Origin: Prorocentrum cordatum
Taxonomy: Eukaryota; Sar; Dinophyceae; Prorocentrales; Prorocentraceae
Length of the DNA: 64,000 nt
Assembly: GCA_963575745.1 (NCBI GenBank)
Contig: CAUYUJ010003658.1
Span: 62,001-126,000, forward strand
Reading direction: 5' to 3'
Shown here one piece after another: positions 1 to 11,880 of this stretch. The notes under the pieces are model-generated. The model did not search any database, was not told the origin of the DNA, and worked only from the letters and a program-made list of their open reading frames with translations. Both the position numbers and the translations under genes were made by a program. Numbering within the stretch: the stretch's first letter is position 1; the number at the start of each line of letters is the position of its first letter.

Positions 1-1388
1 AACTACAGTCGAGCCAGCTGAAGCACGTTCAATCGCTTAAGCGCTGCATGGGGGGGGGGGGGGGGGGGGAGATGGAAAACGCCCAGGCGCGCTGAGCAAT
101 CAAGCGCATGCCCTATATAAGTATATAGGTATGTATGTATGCATGCATGTATGCATGCCCACCCATGTGTCAATCGCAGCGCAAAGCGCTCCTTTGATCA
201 CCGCTCCCCTTTCAGCGTTTGCGCTGTTTCTGCGCTGTGCACCTACGAACGCTCACGCTGCTGAAATCTATGTTCACAAGCGCGCTGTTTGGCGCGCTGC
301 GGGCCCCATCGTCCGCTTCCCATCGCTTGTTTGTATTATGGTTCAAGTTTGTCTAGGCCTTTTTGGGTGTCTCGGTTGTTCATCACCGCATGTTGAAACG
401 CGCGTGCGCCAGGGGCTCGAGGGGTACCTTCGCCGAGGGTAGTGGCCATAGCCGTTTTGGCTCTGTCTTTGTCGTTCTGGTCACCTCCGTGGCTCGGCGG
501 CCTCCGCGATGACGCCCCCCGCCCAAAACGAGAACCCGATGGCGGGCGGCAGGAGTGGCAGCCGCAGCTGCGGCGGCGGGCCCGAGGAGAGCAACCCCAG
601 CAGGAGTCGCAGCCGCAGCCGCGGCGACTGGTCCGAGCTCCCTGAGAGCGGGACAGGCGACGACGATATGACTGCCTGGCCTGGCCAAGGTGCAGGGCGT
701 CCTGCGAGAGTGGGGCCCTGAGGATCACGTGGACCTCCGTCGCCAGGTCCAGGAGTGCACTCAGACGATGGAGACAGCAGCGTCGGTTTTTTTTCGAGTC
801 GGGGAGGTCGGATCTACATGAGACGAACTGCGTGATATCCGCTTTCGGGGGCGTTGTCAACGCCTCTACGTCTTCGGAGGCGGGGCCAGCGATTCGGATT
901 GAGTCGGATTGAGCGGCAAGCGCTACATGGGCGGCCTCAGCTTGAGCGCATGCGCTGCGACTAAACAACCCTGTTCCTCCTCGTCCTCCTCCTCGTCATC
1001 CTCCTCCTTCTCCCGCGGATCCCTTGGCCCGAAGTTGCAAACCCTGGGTTTCCCGTGTTGATGCCAAAACATCAGGGGTCAGAGATTTCAGATGGTTGTG
1101 GCAGCGCATGCGCTATGAAGGGCGGTGGGCAGGCTGAACTAGCGGGAGAGGGGGGGGGGGGCGCTTGCGCGTGGAATAAGGGGCGGGAACAACAGCGAGA
1201 TCGATCGACAGCGCGAGGGCCAGATGGGGCGCGCAGCGCTGAGGTAGCAGCAGCACGGGGGAGTGTGCCTTTTTCAGCGCATGGCGCAATGCCAATCGGG
1301 GCGCTGCGACGTCATCGCCGCGCGTGCGCCACGCAGGCGCCGAGAGCACGGCGTCCGCGCGCCGCGTCTGGATGGCGCCTCCAACCTT
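1..1388. other. No recognised gene; simple repeats
   Basis: A run of 20 G lies at 50-69 and an ATGT microsatellite at about 129-160. A single palindromic AGCGCAAAGCGCT motif, the same one that forms the 4.1-4.7 kb array, is at about 178-190. On the plus strand, 681-830 has a coding-like reading (beginning LAKVQGVLREWGPEDHVDL) that is preceded by a stop and fades into a T run. It may be an exon fragment, but I cannot identify it. Confidence 0.4.
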
Positions 1389-2085
1389 TCATCGGTCGGA
1401 GTGCGCTGACAGCTTCACAGCGTGCTTGAACGTCTCCACCAATACCAGGTGATTGCCATCATCAACGGCGCAGGCGCGCACTCTGCCAGCAACTCCTCCG
1501 ATCAGGACGGCGTCGCCAACGTCGATGGCAAGGCCGGGGACAGACGTTCGATCTGCTCTTGGCACCCGCGCCCCATCAAGGACCGGCGTCTCCCCCAGGG
1601 GGGCATCGCCGAATTCGTGGTCATCCAAGGCCATCAGGTGGACATTATTCAAAGATGCCAGGCATGACGCTTCGAAGTTTCTGGTGTTGTCGATCTGGCC
1701 CGTGCAATGCTTTATCCTGATGTGCAGCCGCTCGACCACACGTGCATCTATCACAGCGGCGTTGGTCTTCCCCTCGCGTTCCCACTGGTCGGCCGCGTCA
1801 GACGTCGCGCGGTGCTTCGGCAGGATGTTCGCTGCGCCGTGCGCCTGTTTATACAGTCCAAGCTGCTCGGCGCGAGCTTGCCGCCCCTTCGCCCGAGCCA
1901 ACGCGCCCCTGCATTGCCGCGCATATCAAGTCCAGCGTCGCGCGCGCAGCTCGGAACGAGGCCGCCTGCTTGTCGAGCGCCGCGTCGAGAAGGCGCAGCC
2001 CCACGGAGTGCCTAGGAGGAGGAGGGAGAGGCGAAGGGGGGGGGATGGGGGGGGGAGAGGAGGAGGAGGAGGAGGAGGAGGCGGA

Positions 2086-2116
<31 letters not shown>

Positions 2117-3312
2117 GGGGCGAGGGGGAGGGGGAGGGGGGGGGGAGAGGGGGGGGAGGAGCAGTTAGCCTGAGAAGCGCATGCGTGCCGAGGGGCCCTG
2201 ACGCAGAGGCCCGTATCTTGTCCTCCGTCGGGAAACGGCGCTCGTCGAATATATTGTGCAACTCTTTCGACTTCGCTCTCCCATGTGCAGGGGGCAGCCA
2301 CCAGTCCTTCATGTGCTCTCGGAGATCCTCGAATTTGGCGTCCAGCTCCTCCCCGCGCGCCTGCGCCAGCAAGGCAACTCCTGTGGTGAATGATCCATCT
2401 TGCAATGCCGCGTGGACCCAGTCGACGCCGCGGGTCCAGCAGGGCGCCGTGGGGCGCGACCTTGAGCCCGCAAGTCATTTGCAGTTTCTTGAAGCGGTCC
2501 TTTGTCATTGTCCCTGCAGTCCACCGAGCGTGCGCCGCGCTGACAATATCAGCAGAAGCGAACGCATCTGCACTGGTGCGCAGTCGGAACCGCGTCGGAT
2601 CTGCACAAGAAGTGTCAACGAATATTGCTGGGTCCTGCTCGGCCATGCCTGAGTTTTTCTTGAGCGCGCTGCAACGTCGCAAGCGCGGCCTGAAGCCGCC
2701 GGCACGGTTGCTGTTCAACGACATGCGGTGGCCATCGAGATCGGCGAGCGTGAACTCGATGCGCGCCCAGATGAAAGTCCGTGCCGAAGACAGCAATGGG
2801 GGCGCCTGCCGTCGCAAGGCCAGTCGGGGACAGCGGGTGCAGCTTCAGGTACTTGCCGCGCCCCAGCCGCCCTCGACCTGCTTGGGCCAGCTGTGGCGAA
2901 CCACCGCAAGTGTGAACCCTGCGTTGTCACTGCGCATGTTGCGTGCGCCGAGCTCCAGGCACGCGAGCGATAAGTTCATGCTCTTCCTGCCGTCGCCGAC
3001 GCTGAACATGCCGCCAGGGCTGAGCTCACCGTGCCCGATAACCAGCGCCCACGGGCGCTCCTGGCTCGGAGCACCGCGCCGCCACGGCGCGGCCGCGAGC
3101 AGTTCTTTCAGCGCTCCGCCCCCTGATGCTATCGTGGAGGGTAGCCCTTTGGGCTCCGCCAGGGGCCACCTCCAGCTTCCGCCGCTCACCGGCGGCGTTG
3201 TCGACTCGTGGCGGACGCGCTCGAGCCGTTCATGGTTCGTCCTCATGACCTCATGCCTCGCCATAAGATGGGCGGGTAAATCCGCCGCCACCTCGCGAAT
3301 CGCCATCGGCAT
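1389..3312 (-). pseudogene. Broken copy of a dinoflagellate multicopy protein gene, function unknown
   Basis: Three minus-strand open segments read as successive parts of one protein: 3312-2845 (about 155 residues), 2817 to about 2170, and 1901-1389 (about 170 residues). The first holds GRKSMNLSLACLELG followed by a segment ending TLAVVRHSW. The second holds IEFTLADLDGHRMS, then a Cys/Asp-containing stretch (VDTSCADPTRFRL). The third holds VVERLHIRIKHCTGQIDNTR and a hydrophobic stretch (VDIGD/VDVGDAVLIGGVAG-like). From memory, this order of motifs matches a large intronless protein family found in many copies in dinoflagellate genomes, whose function I do not know. A transposase-like role is conceivable but not shown. 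The copy is broken by frame changes near 2830 and by a purine-rich GGA/GGGGA tract at 2018-2165 that lies inside the coding path, so it is probably dead. Confidence 0.5.
2018..2165. repeat. GGA/GGGGA low-complexity tract
   Basis: Purine-only tract of about 150 bases made of GGA and G runs. It interrupts the minus-strand gene remnant 1389-3312, where it would encode only Ser/Pro/Leu. Confidence 0.85.
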
Positions 3313-3412
3313 CTTCGCGAGCCCCTTCTGCGTCGCGTGTCCGCGATGGAGGAGCTCTCGCAGCGCATCTCGCCCCCGACGAACCCTCGGGAGGGGCGGG
3401 GGGGGGGGGGGG

Positions 3413-3529
3413 GCAAGTTGGGTGTGCTCGCGTCATATCTGACATCCTACCCCTCCCTCCGAGGGGGGGGGCGGGGGGGCAAGCTGGGTGTGCTCGCGTC
3501 ATATCTGACATCCTACCCCTCCCTCCCAT
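3413..3529. repeat. Two direct copies of a 51-bp unit
   Basis: Units at 3413-3463 and 3479-3529 (66-bp spacing) begin GCAAGYTGGGTGTGCTCG and end in CCCTCCCTC. They differ at about one base, and each is preceded by a G run. Confidence 0.85.
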
Positions 3530-3702
3530 CCCTTGCCATGGCGTAGATCCCATCTCTACTCGCGCAGTCGGATGTCGAGCAGGGCAATGGCCCCGCAAAG
3601 GGTGCGCGATGCATTGTAGATCACGGCGTGGCATGACGTAGAAGAGCACCGCAAAGCGTAGTATCAACCTAGCATTGCATTGCACGCCGTGGCATGGCAC
3701 GG

Positions 3703-3860
3703 GAAATGACGCCAACGCTGCAGCGGGGGCACGAGTCGGAACGAGCGGAAGCGCGGAAATGAGGCCAGCGCTGCAGCGGGAGTGCGATTCGGAGCGAGCG
3801 GAAGCACGGAAATGAGGCCAGCGTTGCAGCGGGGGCGCGATTCGGAACGAGCGGGGCCCG
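3703..3860. repeat. 53-bp tandem repeat, three copies
   Basis: Units start at 3703, 3756 and 3809 with GAAATGASGCC and contain GCTGCAGCGGG. The third is slightly shorter and more divergent at its end. Confidence 0.85.
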
Positions 3861-4095
3861 AACATGCGGCCGGCGCCTCAGCGAGAGCAGCATTTTGAAT
3901 CAAATGCAGGCGACAACCCAACTCCGGGGAATCCTGCGCGCAAGAAACAGCGCGCGGGAGGGGCGGGGGGGGCTAATATTCTCACGCCGTCATCAGTGGG
4001 AGAAGGAGAGTAGCATGCATATTGAGTAAAATTGGAGTAGGAGGAGGACGGGGCCTCGATCGAGAGCGACGGCGATGTCCTTTCGGCGCCATGTT

Positions 4096-4720
4096 GTTGG
4101 AGCGCAAGCGCTGCGGCGCTGGAGGTCCACGCCGCCGCGCCCTTCGCGCGGCGTTTGAGCGCGAACGCTTGAGCCAGGAAGCGGCTGCGGACGGGAACAG
4201 CGCGAGGCGCTGAATGCGGCGGGAGCAGCGCAAGCGCTGGGCGGGGGAGGAACAGCCCAAACGCTGGAGGAGCAGCGCAAAGCGCTGGGGTAGGGGGGGG
4301 CAGCGCGAACGCTGGCGGAGGAACAGCGCAAGCGCTGGAGGGGGGGGGGAGCAACGCGACGCGCTGGAAGGGGGGAACAGCGCAAGCGCCGGGAGGGGAG
4401 AGGGGCAGCGCAAAGCGCTTGAGGGGGGGGGGGGGGGGGGGGGGGGGGGCTGGGGAGCGCAAAGCGCTGGATGGGGGGGCGGGGGGGGGGGGGGCAGCGC
4501 AAGCGCTGGTGGTGGAACGGCGCAAGCTCTGGGGGGGGGGGGCAGCGCAAAGCGCTGGAGGGGGGAGGAGCAGCGCAAAGCGCTGGATAGTGCCCAGAGC
4601 GCTGGTGGGGGAACAGCGCAAGCGCTGGGGGGATAGGAGCAGCGCAAAGCGGAGCAGCGCAATGCGCTGGATAGTGTCAAATCAAAAACGCATGAAACGC
4701 TGGCAGCGCAAAGCGCTCGA
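4096..4720. repeat. Array of short palindromes, AGCGCAA(A)GCGCT
   Basis: About 18 copies of a CAGCGCAAAGCGCTGG-like palindrome are separated by purine-rich or G-run linkers of variable length, including a G run of about 29 at 4421-4449. Each copy can form a short hairpin. Linker lengths vary, so this is not a regular satellite. Confidence 0.85.
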
Positions 4721-5525
4721 AACAAACAAATAAACACAAATGCAGCGCTATGGGGGGCAGACGCAACGCATTTTCGATTTAAAAACTGCCTGGCGAAGGA
4801 CCCGACCATATGCAGCTGTGAGTACCACAATTGTGATTCATTTTTTCGGTAGTGGTCCCGACGAGGCAACGAACCGCGCTAGGGGTGTGCCGAAATGGGT
4901 GGCGTGGTACACGACGCGAGCGAAAGCGATTGATCTGGGCACGTAGGCAGACCGAGCGCGGGCGAATCTGAGCGCGAGCGCGTCTGACTGCGAATGAATC
5001 TGCGTGCGAGCGAGTCTACGTGCATGAATGCGCCAACGACAAAGCATGGTGTGATTGTATATGAATGTCAACAGTTTGAGAATGACTGCCTCTGAGTACT
5101 CGTGACGCTGGGCGCGGCCGCCGCAAGGGGCTCCCCCGTGGCTCCCCGACGGCGTCGCCCGCGCGCAGCGACGCCAATGTCGGCGCGCCCCCCGCGAGGA
5201 TCGCGCCGGCTTCCTCCCATCTTTTACCCCCTCTTTACCCGCTCACTCCAAAGTCCAAGGCTCTGGGCGCGGCGCAGCGCGGAGCCTCCGCGACGCGCGC
5301 AGGTGCCCCGGGGGGGTCCCGGCGACGCGCGCGGGTCGTCCGCTGCGCGGAGCAAAGAGAGCTGGCTGGCCGATAGCGGGCAAGGTTCTCGCCGCTGGGC
5401 AGAGCGACGACGGGCGAGCGAGGCGCTGGGCATAACGCAGCACGGAGTCCCCGCGACGCGCGCTGGTCGTCCCGGAGGGGCCCCAGCGACGCGCGCGGGT
5501 CGTCCGCTGCGCGGGGCAACGAGCG

Positions 5526-6660
5526 GCGGGGACGCATGCGCACTGTGCCACGGGGGCCTTCGGCGGAGCTCCGATGGCCTTCGGCGGAGCTCCAGTGGGG
5601 CCACGACGCGCGTGTGAGGGGTGTGCCGACATGGCGGGGACGCGTGCGGATTGCGCAACTGGGACCTTCGGCGGAGCTCCTATGGGGCCACGAAACGCGT
5701 GAGGGGTGTGCCGGAATGAGTGGCGGGGACGCAGGCGGATTGTGCCACTGGGACCTTCGGCGGAGCTCCTATGGGGCCACGAAGCGTGTGAGGGGTGTGC
5801 CGAAATGAGTGGCGGGGACGCGTGCGGACTGTGCCACTGGGGCCCTCGGGGGGGCCCCTATGGGGCCGCGAAGCGTGTGAGTGGTGCGCAGAAATGAATG
5901 GCGGGGGCGCGTGCGGACTGTGCCACTGGGACCTCCGACGGAGCTCATATGGGGTCACGAAGCGCGTGAGAGGTGCGCCGAAATGAGTGGCGGAGGCGCA
6001 TGCGGACTGTGCCGCTGGGACCCTCGGCGGCACTCCTATGGGACCACGAAGCGTGTGAGGGGCGTGCCGAAATGAACGGCGGGGGCGCGCCCGGATTGTG
6101 CCGCTGGGGTCGGCGGAGCTCCTGTAGGGCCACGCAACGCGTGTAGGGCGTGCCGAAGTTAGTGGCGGGGACGCATGCGGCTTGTGCCACTGGGGCCTTC
6201 GGGAGAGCCCCTATGGGTCCACGAGGCGCGCGAGGGGTGGGCCGAAATGAATGGCGGCGACGCATGCGAATTGTGCCGCTGGGACCTTCGGCGGAGCTCC
6301 GATGGGGCCGCGAAGCGCGTGCGGGGTGGGCCGAAATGAGTGGCGGGGAGGCATGCGGACTGTGCCACTGGGACCTTCGGCGGAGCTCCTTTGGGGCCAC
6401 GAAGCGTGTGAGGGGTGTGCCGAAATCAGTGACGGGGGCGCATGCTGACTGTGCCATTGGGACCTTCGGCGGAGCTCCTACGGGGCCACGAAACGCTGTG
6501 CCGAGTGGGGGGGGGGTGGGCGCATGCGGACTGCGCCAGGGGGGCCTTCGGTGGCGCTCCCCGTGGGGCCACGAAGCGCAACGCTGTGGGGGTGGATGCG
6601 CGTGCCAACCGCGCCAGTTGGACCTTCGGTGGAGCTCCCTACGGGGCAACGAAACGTGTG
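5526..6660. repeat. 89-bp satellite array, first copy
   Basis: About 12-13 tandem units contain GACCTTCGGCGGAGCTCC, then ATGGGGCCACGAAGCG, then GGGGTGTGCCGAAATGAGTG. Spacing is mostly 87-90 bp. Because 89 is not a multiple of three, short overlapping frames appear on both strands. Confidence 0.9.
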
Positions 6661-6735
6661 ATTATGTTGATGATGCTGATGTTGATGATAATGATGATGT
6701 CGACGATGATGACGATGATGACGACGATGATGGTG
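6657..6735. repeat. GAT/GAC microsatellite closing array 1
   Basis: Runs of GATGATGAT with GAC and GTT variants follow the last 89-bp unit directly. Confidence 0.85.
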
Positions 6736-7749
6736 AGAGGAGGGGGGGGGGGGAGGAGGAAGGAGGAAATGCGTTTCGCTGTCTCTTCTAAACGAGGACT
6801 CAACACCACAGGACGGCAGGGGAAAAACAGAAATTGTAGAACATCTATGTTCGCAACGCACGTTGCTACAACCATGAAAACATCTAATTCGCCCGACGAA
6901 GGGCGCGCCCATATGCAGGTGTGAGTGCCGCAATTATGATTCACTTTTTTCGGTGGTGATCCCGGCGAGGCAACGAGCCGCGCTAGGGGTGTGCCGAAAT
7001 GGGTGGCGTGGCACACGACGCGAACGACAGCGATTGATCTGAGTGCGTAGGGGGACAGAGCGCGGGTGAATCTGAGCGCGAATGCGTCTGACTGTGAATG
7101 AATCTGCGTGCGAGCGAGTCTACGCGCATGAGTGCGAGTATGACAAAGCATGGTGTAATTGTATATGCATGTCAATAGTTTGAGAATGACTGCCTCTGAG
7201 TACTCGTGACGCTGGGCGTGGCCGCCGCAAGGAGCTTCCCCGGGGCTCCCCCACGGCGTCGCCCGCGCGCCGCGACGCCATTGTTGGCGCGCCCCGCCGC
7301 GAGGGTCGCGCCCGCTTCCCCCCTTTCTTTTACTTCCTCGCTGCCCGCGCACTCAAAAGTCCTAGGCCGCGGGCGCAGCGCAGCGCGGAGCCCCCGCGAC
7401 GCGCGCAGGTCGCCCCGGAGGGGTCCCGGCGACGCGCGCGGGTCGACCGCTGCGCGGAGCAAAAAGAGGTAGCTGGCTGGCTGGTAGCTGGCAGGGTTCT
7501 CGCCGCTGGGCAGAGCGACGACGGGCGAGCGAGGCGCTGGGCAGAACGCAGTACGGAGCCCCCGCGACGCGCGCAGGTGCCCCGGGGGGGCCCCGGCGAC
7601 GCGCGCGGGTCGTCCGCTGCGCGGAGCAAAGAAAGCTAGCTGGCTGGCTGACAGCGGGCAAGGCTGTTGCCGCTGGGCAGAGCGACGGCGGGCGAGCGAG
7701 GCGCCGGGCAGAACGCAGCACGGAGTTCCTGCGACGCGCGCTGGTCGCC

Positions 7750-8688
7750 CCGGAATGAGCGGCGGGTGCGCGTGCGGACTCTGCCAGTTGGACGTTCGGC
7801 GGAGCTCCCTATGGGGCCACGAAACGTGTGAGGGGTGTGCCGACATGAGTGGCGGGGGCGCATGCGGACCGACCTTCGGCGGATCTCCTATGGCGCCACC
7901 GAACGTGTGAAGGGTGTGCCGAAATGAGTGGCGGGGGCGCATGCGGACTGTGCCACTGGGGCCTTCGGCGGAGCGCTGATGGGGTCACGAAGCGTGTGAG
8001 GGGTGTGCCGAAATGAGTGGCGGGGACGCATGCGGACTGTGCCACTGGGGTCTTCGGCGGAGCTCCAATGGGATCACACAACGTGCGAGGGGTGTGCCGA
8101 AATGGGTGGTGGGGGCGCATGCGGACCTGTGCCACGGGGACCTTCGGCGGAGCGCCTATGGGGCCACGAAGCGTGTGAGGGGTGTGCCGAAATGGGTGGC
8201 GGGGACGCGTGCGGACTGCCACTGGGGCCCTCGGCGGAGCGCTTATGGGGCCACGAAGCGTGTGAGGTGTGGGCCGAATCGAGTAGCGGGGACGCATGCG
8301 GACTGTGCCACTGGGACCTTCGGCGGAGCGCCTATGGGGCCACGAAGCGTGTGAGGGGTGTGCCGAAATGAGTGGCGGGGACGCGTGCGGATTGCGCCGC
8401 TGGGACCTTCGGCGGGAGCTCCTATGGGGCCACGAAACGCGTGACGGGTGGGCCTTCGGCGGAGCTCCTATGGGGCCACGAATCGTGTGAGGGGTGGGCC
8501 GACACGAGTGGCGGTGACGCATGCGGACTGTGCCAATGGGGCCTTCGGCGGAACCCCCTTGTGGGGCCACGAAACGTGTACGGGGTGTGCCGAAATGGGT
8601 GGCGGGGGCGCATGCGGACTGTGCCACCGGGACCTTCGGCGGATCTCCTATGGAGCCACGAAACGTGTGAGGCGTGTGCCGAAATAGT
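7750..8688. repeat. 89-bp satellite array, second copy
   Basis: About 10-11 further units of the family seen at 5526-6660. Some are shortened, for example around 7865 and 8440 where the middle of a unit is missing. Confidence 0.9.
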
Positions 8689-8870
8689 GATGGTGATGCT
8701 GTTGACGACGATGATGACGATAATGTGGATGATGATGGTGATGATGACGATGATGATGATGATGATGATGATGATGACGATGACGATGACGATGATGATG
8801 CTGATGACGATGATGATGCTGCTGCTGATGATGATGATGATGAGGATGAGGATGAGACGAGGGGAGGAAA
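8688..8870. repeat. GAT/GAC microsatellite closing array 2
   Basis: Long GATGATGAC tract immediately after the second satellite array, in the same relative position as 6657-6735. Confidence 0.9.
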
Positions 8871-9860
8871 GAGAAGGAGGAAAGGGGAAACGCGAGGACC
8901 GTCTCTTCGAAACGAGGACCCAACAACACAGGTTGGTTGGGAATAAAACAAAAACTAACTAGAACGCAATTGCCATAACCACTCAAAACCTAACTTCGCT
9001 GTAACTTACACGCTGTAAAACAAAACGCTTCAACACATCTACCGCCTTCCTCATGACAATTGCCTGCTCCCCCACTGAGAGGAAAGGGGGCTCCACGATG
9101 CACGTAGAGCACCAGCTCAGGAGGATGTAGCCAATTGTCGCTTCTGTGCCGCTGGGCTTACGGGATCGTTGCGTCCTGCCCTGTGGAGGAGGAGGAGGAG
9201 GAGGAGGAGGAGGAGGAGAAGGTGGATCGCGCCCGCGTCGAGCCCCTGCTTGGCCGCGAGCCGTCCTCCTTGCGGCAGCGGCCTCATGGACCGTCAAACG
9301 AGTTGGGGGAGGAGGACCAATGGATAAGGAAGCAGCAACGAACAGACGTGGACATGCAGTGAGGAGGAGCAAAAGGGGGGAACGACGGGCAGCAGTGAGC
9401 AAGCCAACGCACGGGGGGGTGGCGGGGGAGGTCGTCGTCGTCGCTGTCGCCAAGCGTTTGTCAAGGTCAGGGCGCGCGGGGGGGGGGGGCGAATGGAGGG
9501 GCGTGAGTTGGGCGGGGGGCGGATTGCGCCGGGCAAGCGCGCAGCCCGGGGTCTGCCGCATGCGCCGCCGTCGCCGCAACCAGCTTGGTTGCCGACGCTC
9601 TGTCCGGGGCCTGCAGGTTGCGGAACACGGCCAGCGCGTATCAATGTTTTCCCATATTCATTCGCACAGACTGTTCAGCTTCTGATCTGTCACACAGTTC
9701 ACTGAACCATTTTAAGACTTACACGTACTTACCCACGCCGTATCAGTTAAATTCCGACCCACTCATATTCGACTCCTGCAATGCAGCAGGCGTGACGCTT
9801 GGGAGCTCCAAGTCTCCGTTGCTGTGTGCGTTGTACCTCGGACTTTGTTGTCCCCTCTAT
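8870..9860. other. No recognised gene
   Basis: Holds the duplicated end block (AAACGAGGAC near 8910), a GGA microsatellite at about 9186-9222 and GC-rich unassigned DNA. None of the open frames resembles a protein I know. Confidence 0.4.
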
Positions 9861-10055
9861 TTCTCTCTGTCCGTCTCCTTCTCTCTCTCTCTCTCTTTAC
9901 CTCTCTCTTTTGTTTTGATTTTATATTTCTTTATTTCTCTCTTTCTCTCTCTCTCTCTCTCTTGAGAGAGAGAGAGAGAGAAACCAAAACAATAACAAAC
10001 ATAACGAGAAAGAGCAATGTATATAGAGAGAGAGAGAGAGGGAGAGAGAGAGAGA
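9861..10055. repeat. (CT)n then (GA)n, a long perfect hairpin
   Basis: CT repeats up to 9962 are followed at once by GA repeats at 9964-9982, giving arms of about 19-20 bases around a TT centre. A second GA tract lies at 10024-10055. Confidence 0.85.
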
Positions 10056-11329
10056 GATTCATGATCACTGCGATACAGCAGGCGCATCACTGGGGCACCC
10101 CAAGAATCGCAAGTTGGTGTTCCACTGGCCCGATCGCGATGTTTCAGGCGTAGCTGTTCGGTGCCTTAAGGAGGTACCGCAAGGGGTTGCTGCCCCTGCC
10201 CGACCGCGCCCATATTGCGGGGATGTCCGTGGCGAAACGCTGATTTTGACACCCACGACTCCTCTCTCGTCGGAGCCCCGTGATCACCGCGATGTCGCAG
10301 TCATAGCATTCTGGCATACCATAGACTGGCCGTCAGGGAATCGCGTACAGCGGCAGAATGGAGGCAGCATACGGCGGTAGAGAGAAGCAGACAGGAACAA
10401 TTCAACTCGGACTTGGACAGGCTCAATCTTATTCGCGCTCAAATTTCATGCTCAGGTGTTCATAGAGGCAAATGTCAGAAACTCTGACGTGCGTTTGGAG
10501 AGTCACGCGCCAAATAATTTCCTTACTCCTTGCCATCAGTCCATCCAATTGCTCCTTGCTTCCTCCTCCTCCGCCACCCATCCTTTCATTTTCTCCTCAC
10601 ACCATATCCCTTTATCCTCCTCGCTCCGCCTTCCTCTCTCCTTTCTCGCGCCTATTCGTCACTCTCCCTCTCTTCTCTTCTCCTCCCTCCCGTCTCGTGA
10701 TCGTCGTCCTCACCCTCCCTTCCTTGTCCTCGTCCTCCTCCCCTTCGCGGCCTCCCCTTCCTCCTTCCGCCCCATTCCCCCCATGCTTCTCGAACCTTCT
10801 CCGTTTTACTCCATCCCCTCCTCCTCCTCCTCCTCCTCCTCCTCCTCCACCTCATCTTGTTCATCCTCGTGCTCTTCCTCCTCCTCCTCCTCCTCCGCCT
10901 CCCGTTGTTTTGCTTTTTGCCTCCCGTTCTCCCCTCGCATTGCTTGTGGGGGCCCGCCCTGCCTGCGCAGGCCCAACCAGCCGCCCGGTGAGCTTTGCCC
11001 AGCCCAGCTGACGAGCATCGACCAGGCTCATTTCCCGCCCGCCGCCCGCCGCTCACCCGCCTGACGCACGCCGCCAGCGCCCCCGCCGCTCACCGCCCAC
11101 TGCCCACTCGACGCGTGCGGCCCGCTGCCCGCTGGCCGTCGCCCGCCGCTTGCCTCCCTTCCGCCCGCCGCCCGCCGCTCGTCGGGTCGAGTCCACACCG
11201 CTGGATCCGCGCGCGGGGGCGCCGAGTCCGATCCGACCCGATTACCGGATTCCGAGCTCGATCCGATCCGACGTGCAGTTCAGCTATTTTCGGATAGGTA
11301 TGTCTCCGTTCCGTTCTCGATCCGAGAGC
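10056..11329. other. No recognised gene; pyrimidine tract
   Basis: 10540-10930 is strongly TCC/CTC-rich. 11210-11290 is rich in CCGAT/GATCC motifs like 21180-21380. No protein is recognisable. Confidence 0.4.
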
Positions 11330-11475
11330 ACAAGCGTGTGTGTGTGTTGGTGTGCGTGTGCGTGTGCGTGTGCGTGTGCGTGTGCGTGTGCGTGCGTGCG
11401 TGCGTGTGCGTGTGCGTGTGCGTGTGCGTGCGTGCGTGAGTGTGTGTGTGTGTGTGCGTGTGTGTGTGTGTGTGT
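11330..11475. repeat. (GTGTGC)n and (GT)n microsatellite
   Basis: Alternating GTGTGC, GTGC and GTGT units over about 140 bases. Confidence 0.9.
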
Positions 11476-11589
11476 CATGTCTGTTGTTGGTGGTGGTTCT
11501 TGTAGTTGTCAGTGGTTTGTTTTGTGCTGCTTTGTTCCTCACCCGGCAGGTTGGGGTTATTTTGTTATGTTCCTTTGTGTACACGAATT

Positions 11590-11880
11590 CCCGTCTTCCC
11601 ACCCTGGCATACCGTGGTCTCCAGACTCCGCAGGGTCTTGACGATTCCTGAATGTCTCGCCTCGCGTTCTCGAGGAATGCCGACACCATGTCACGGTCGC
11701 CAGACCCCACAGGATTACGATGATCCTTGAGTGTCCCGCCTCCCGTCCTCGACGAATGACGACACCCTGCATACCAGACAGCCCCGAGGGGGAGGCGTCA
11801 CGGCGTCACGCCGTCAAGGCGCCATTAAACCCCAGTAAAGAGGCGTAGAACATCGTTAACAAGAGCGAATTGTGCACATT
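11590..11880. repeat. 80-bp imperfect repeats, left member of a dispersed pair
   Basis: Three imperfect units of about 80 bp contain CTCGACGAATGACGACACC-like text (about 11600, 11665 and 11747). The last part, 11735-11880, holds the palindrome GGCGTCACGCCG and recurs as a direct repeat at 13890-14035, with an offset of 2155 bp. Confidence 0.75.

Larger units (their letters stand above)
4800..8990. repeat. 2.1-kb tandem segmental duplication
   Basis: The sequence from about 4800 to 6900 is present again from about 6905 to 8990. The shared order is: a leader starting CATATGCAG (4809 and 6910), a GAATCTGAGCGCGA stretch, a very GC-rich block with GACGACGGGCGAGCGAGGCG, an 89-bp satellite array, a GAT tract, and an end block with AAACGAGGAC (near 6792 and 8910). 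The second copy carries an extra internal duplication at about 7590-7750. The many long open frames here come from the repeats. I see no gene. Confidence 0.8.
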
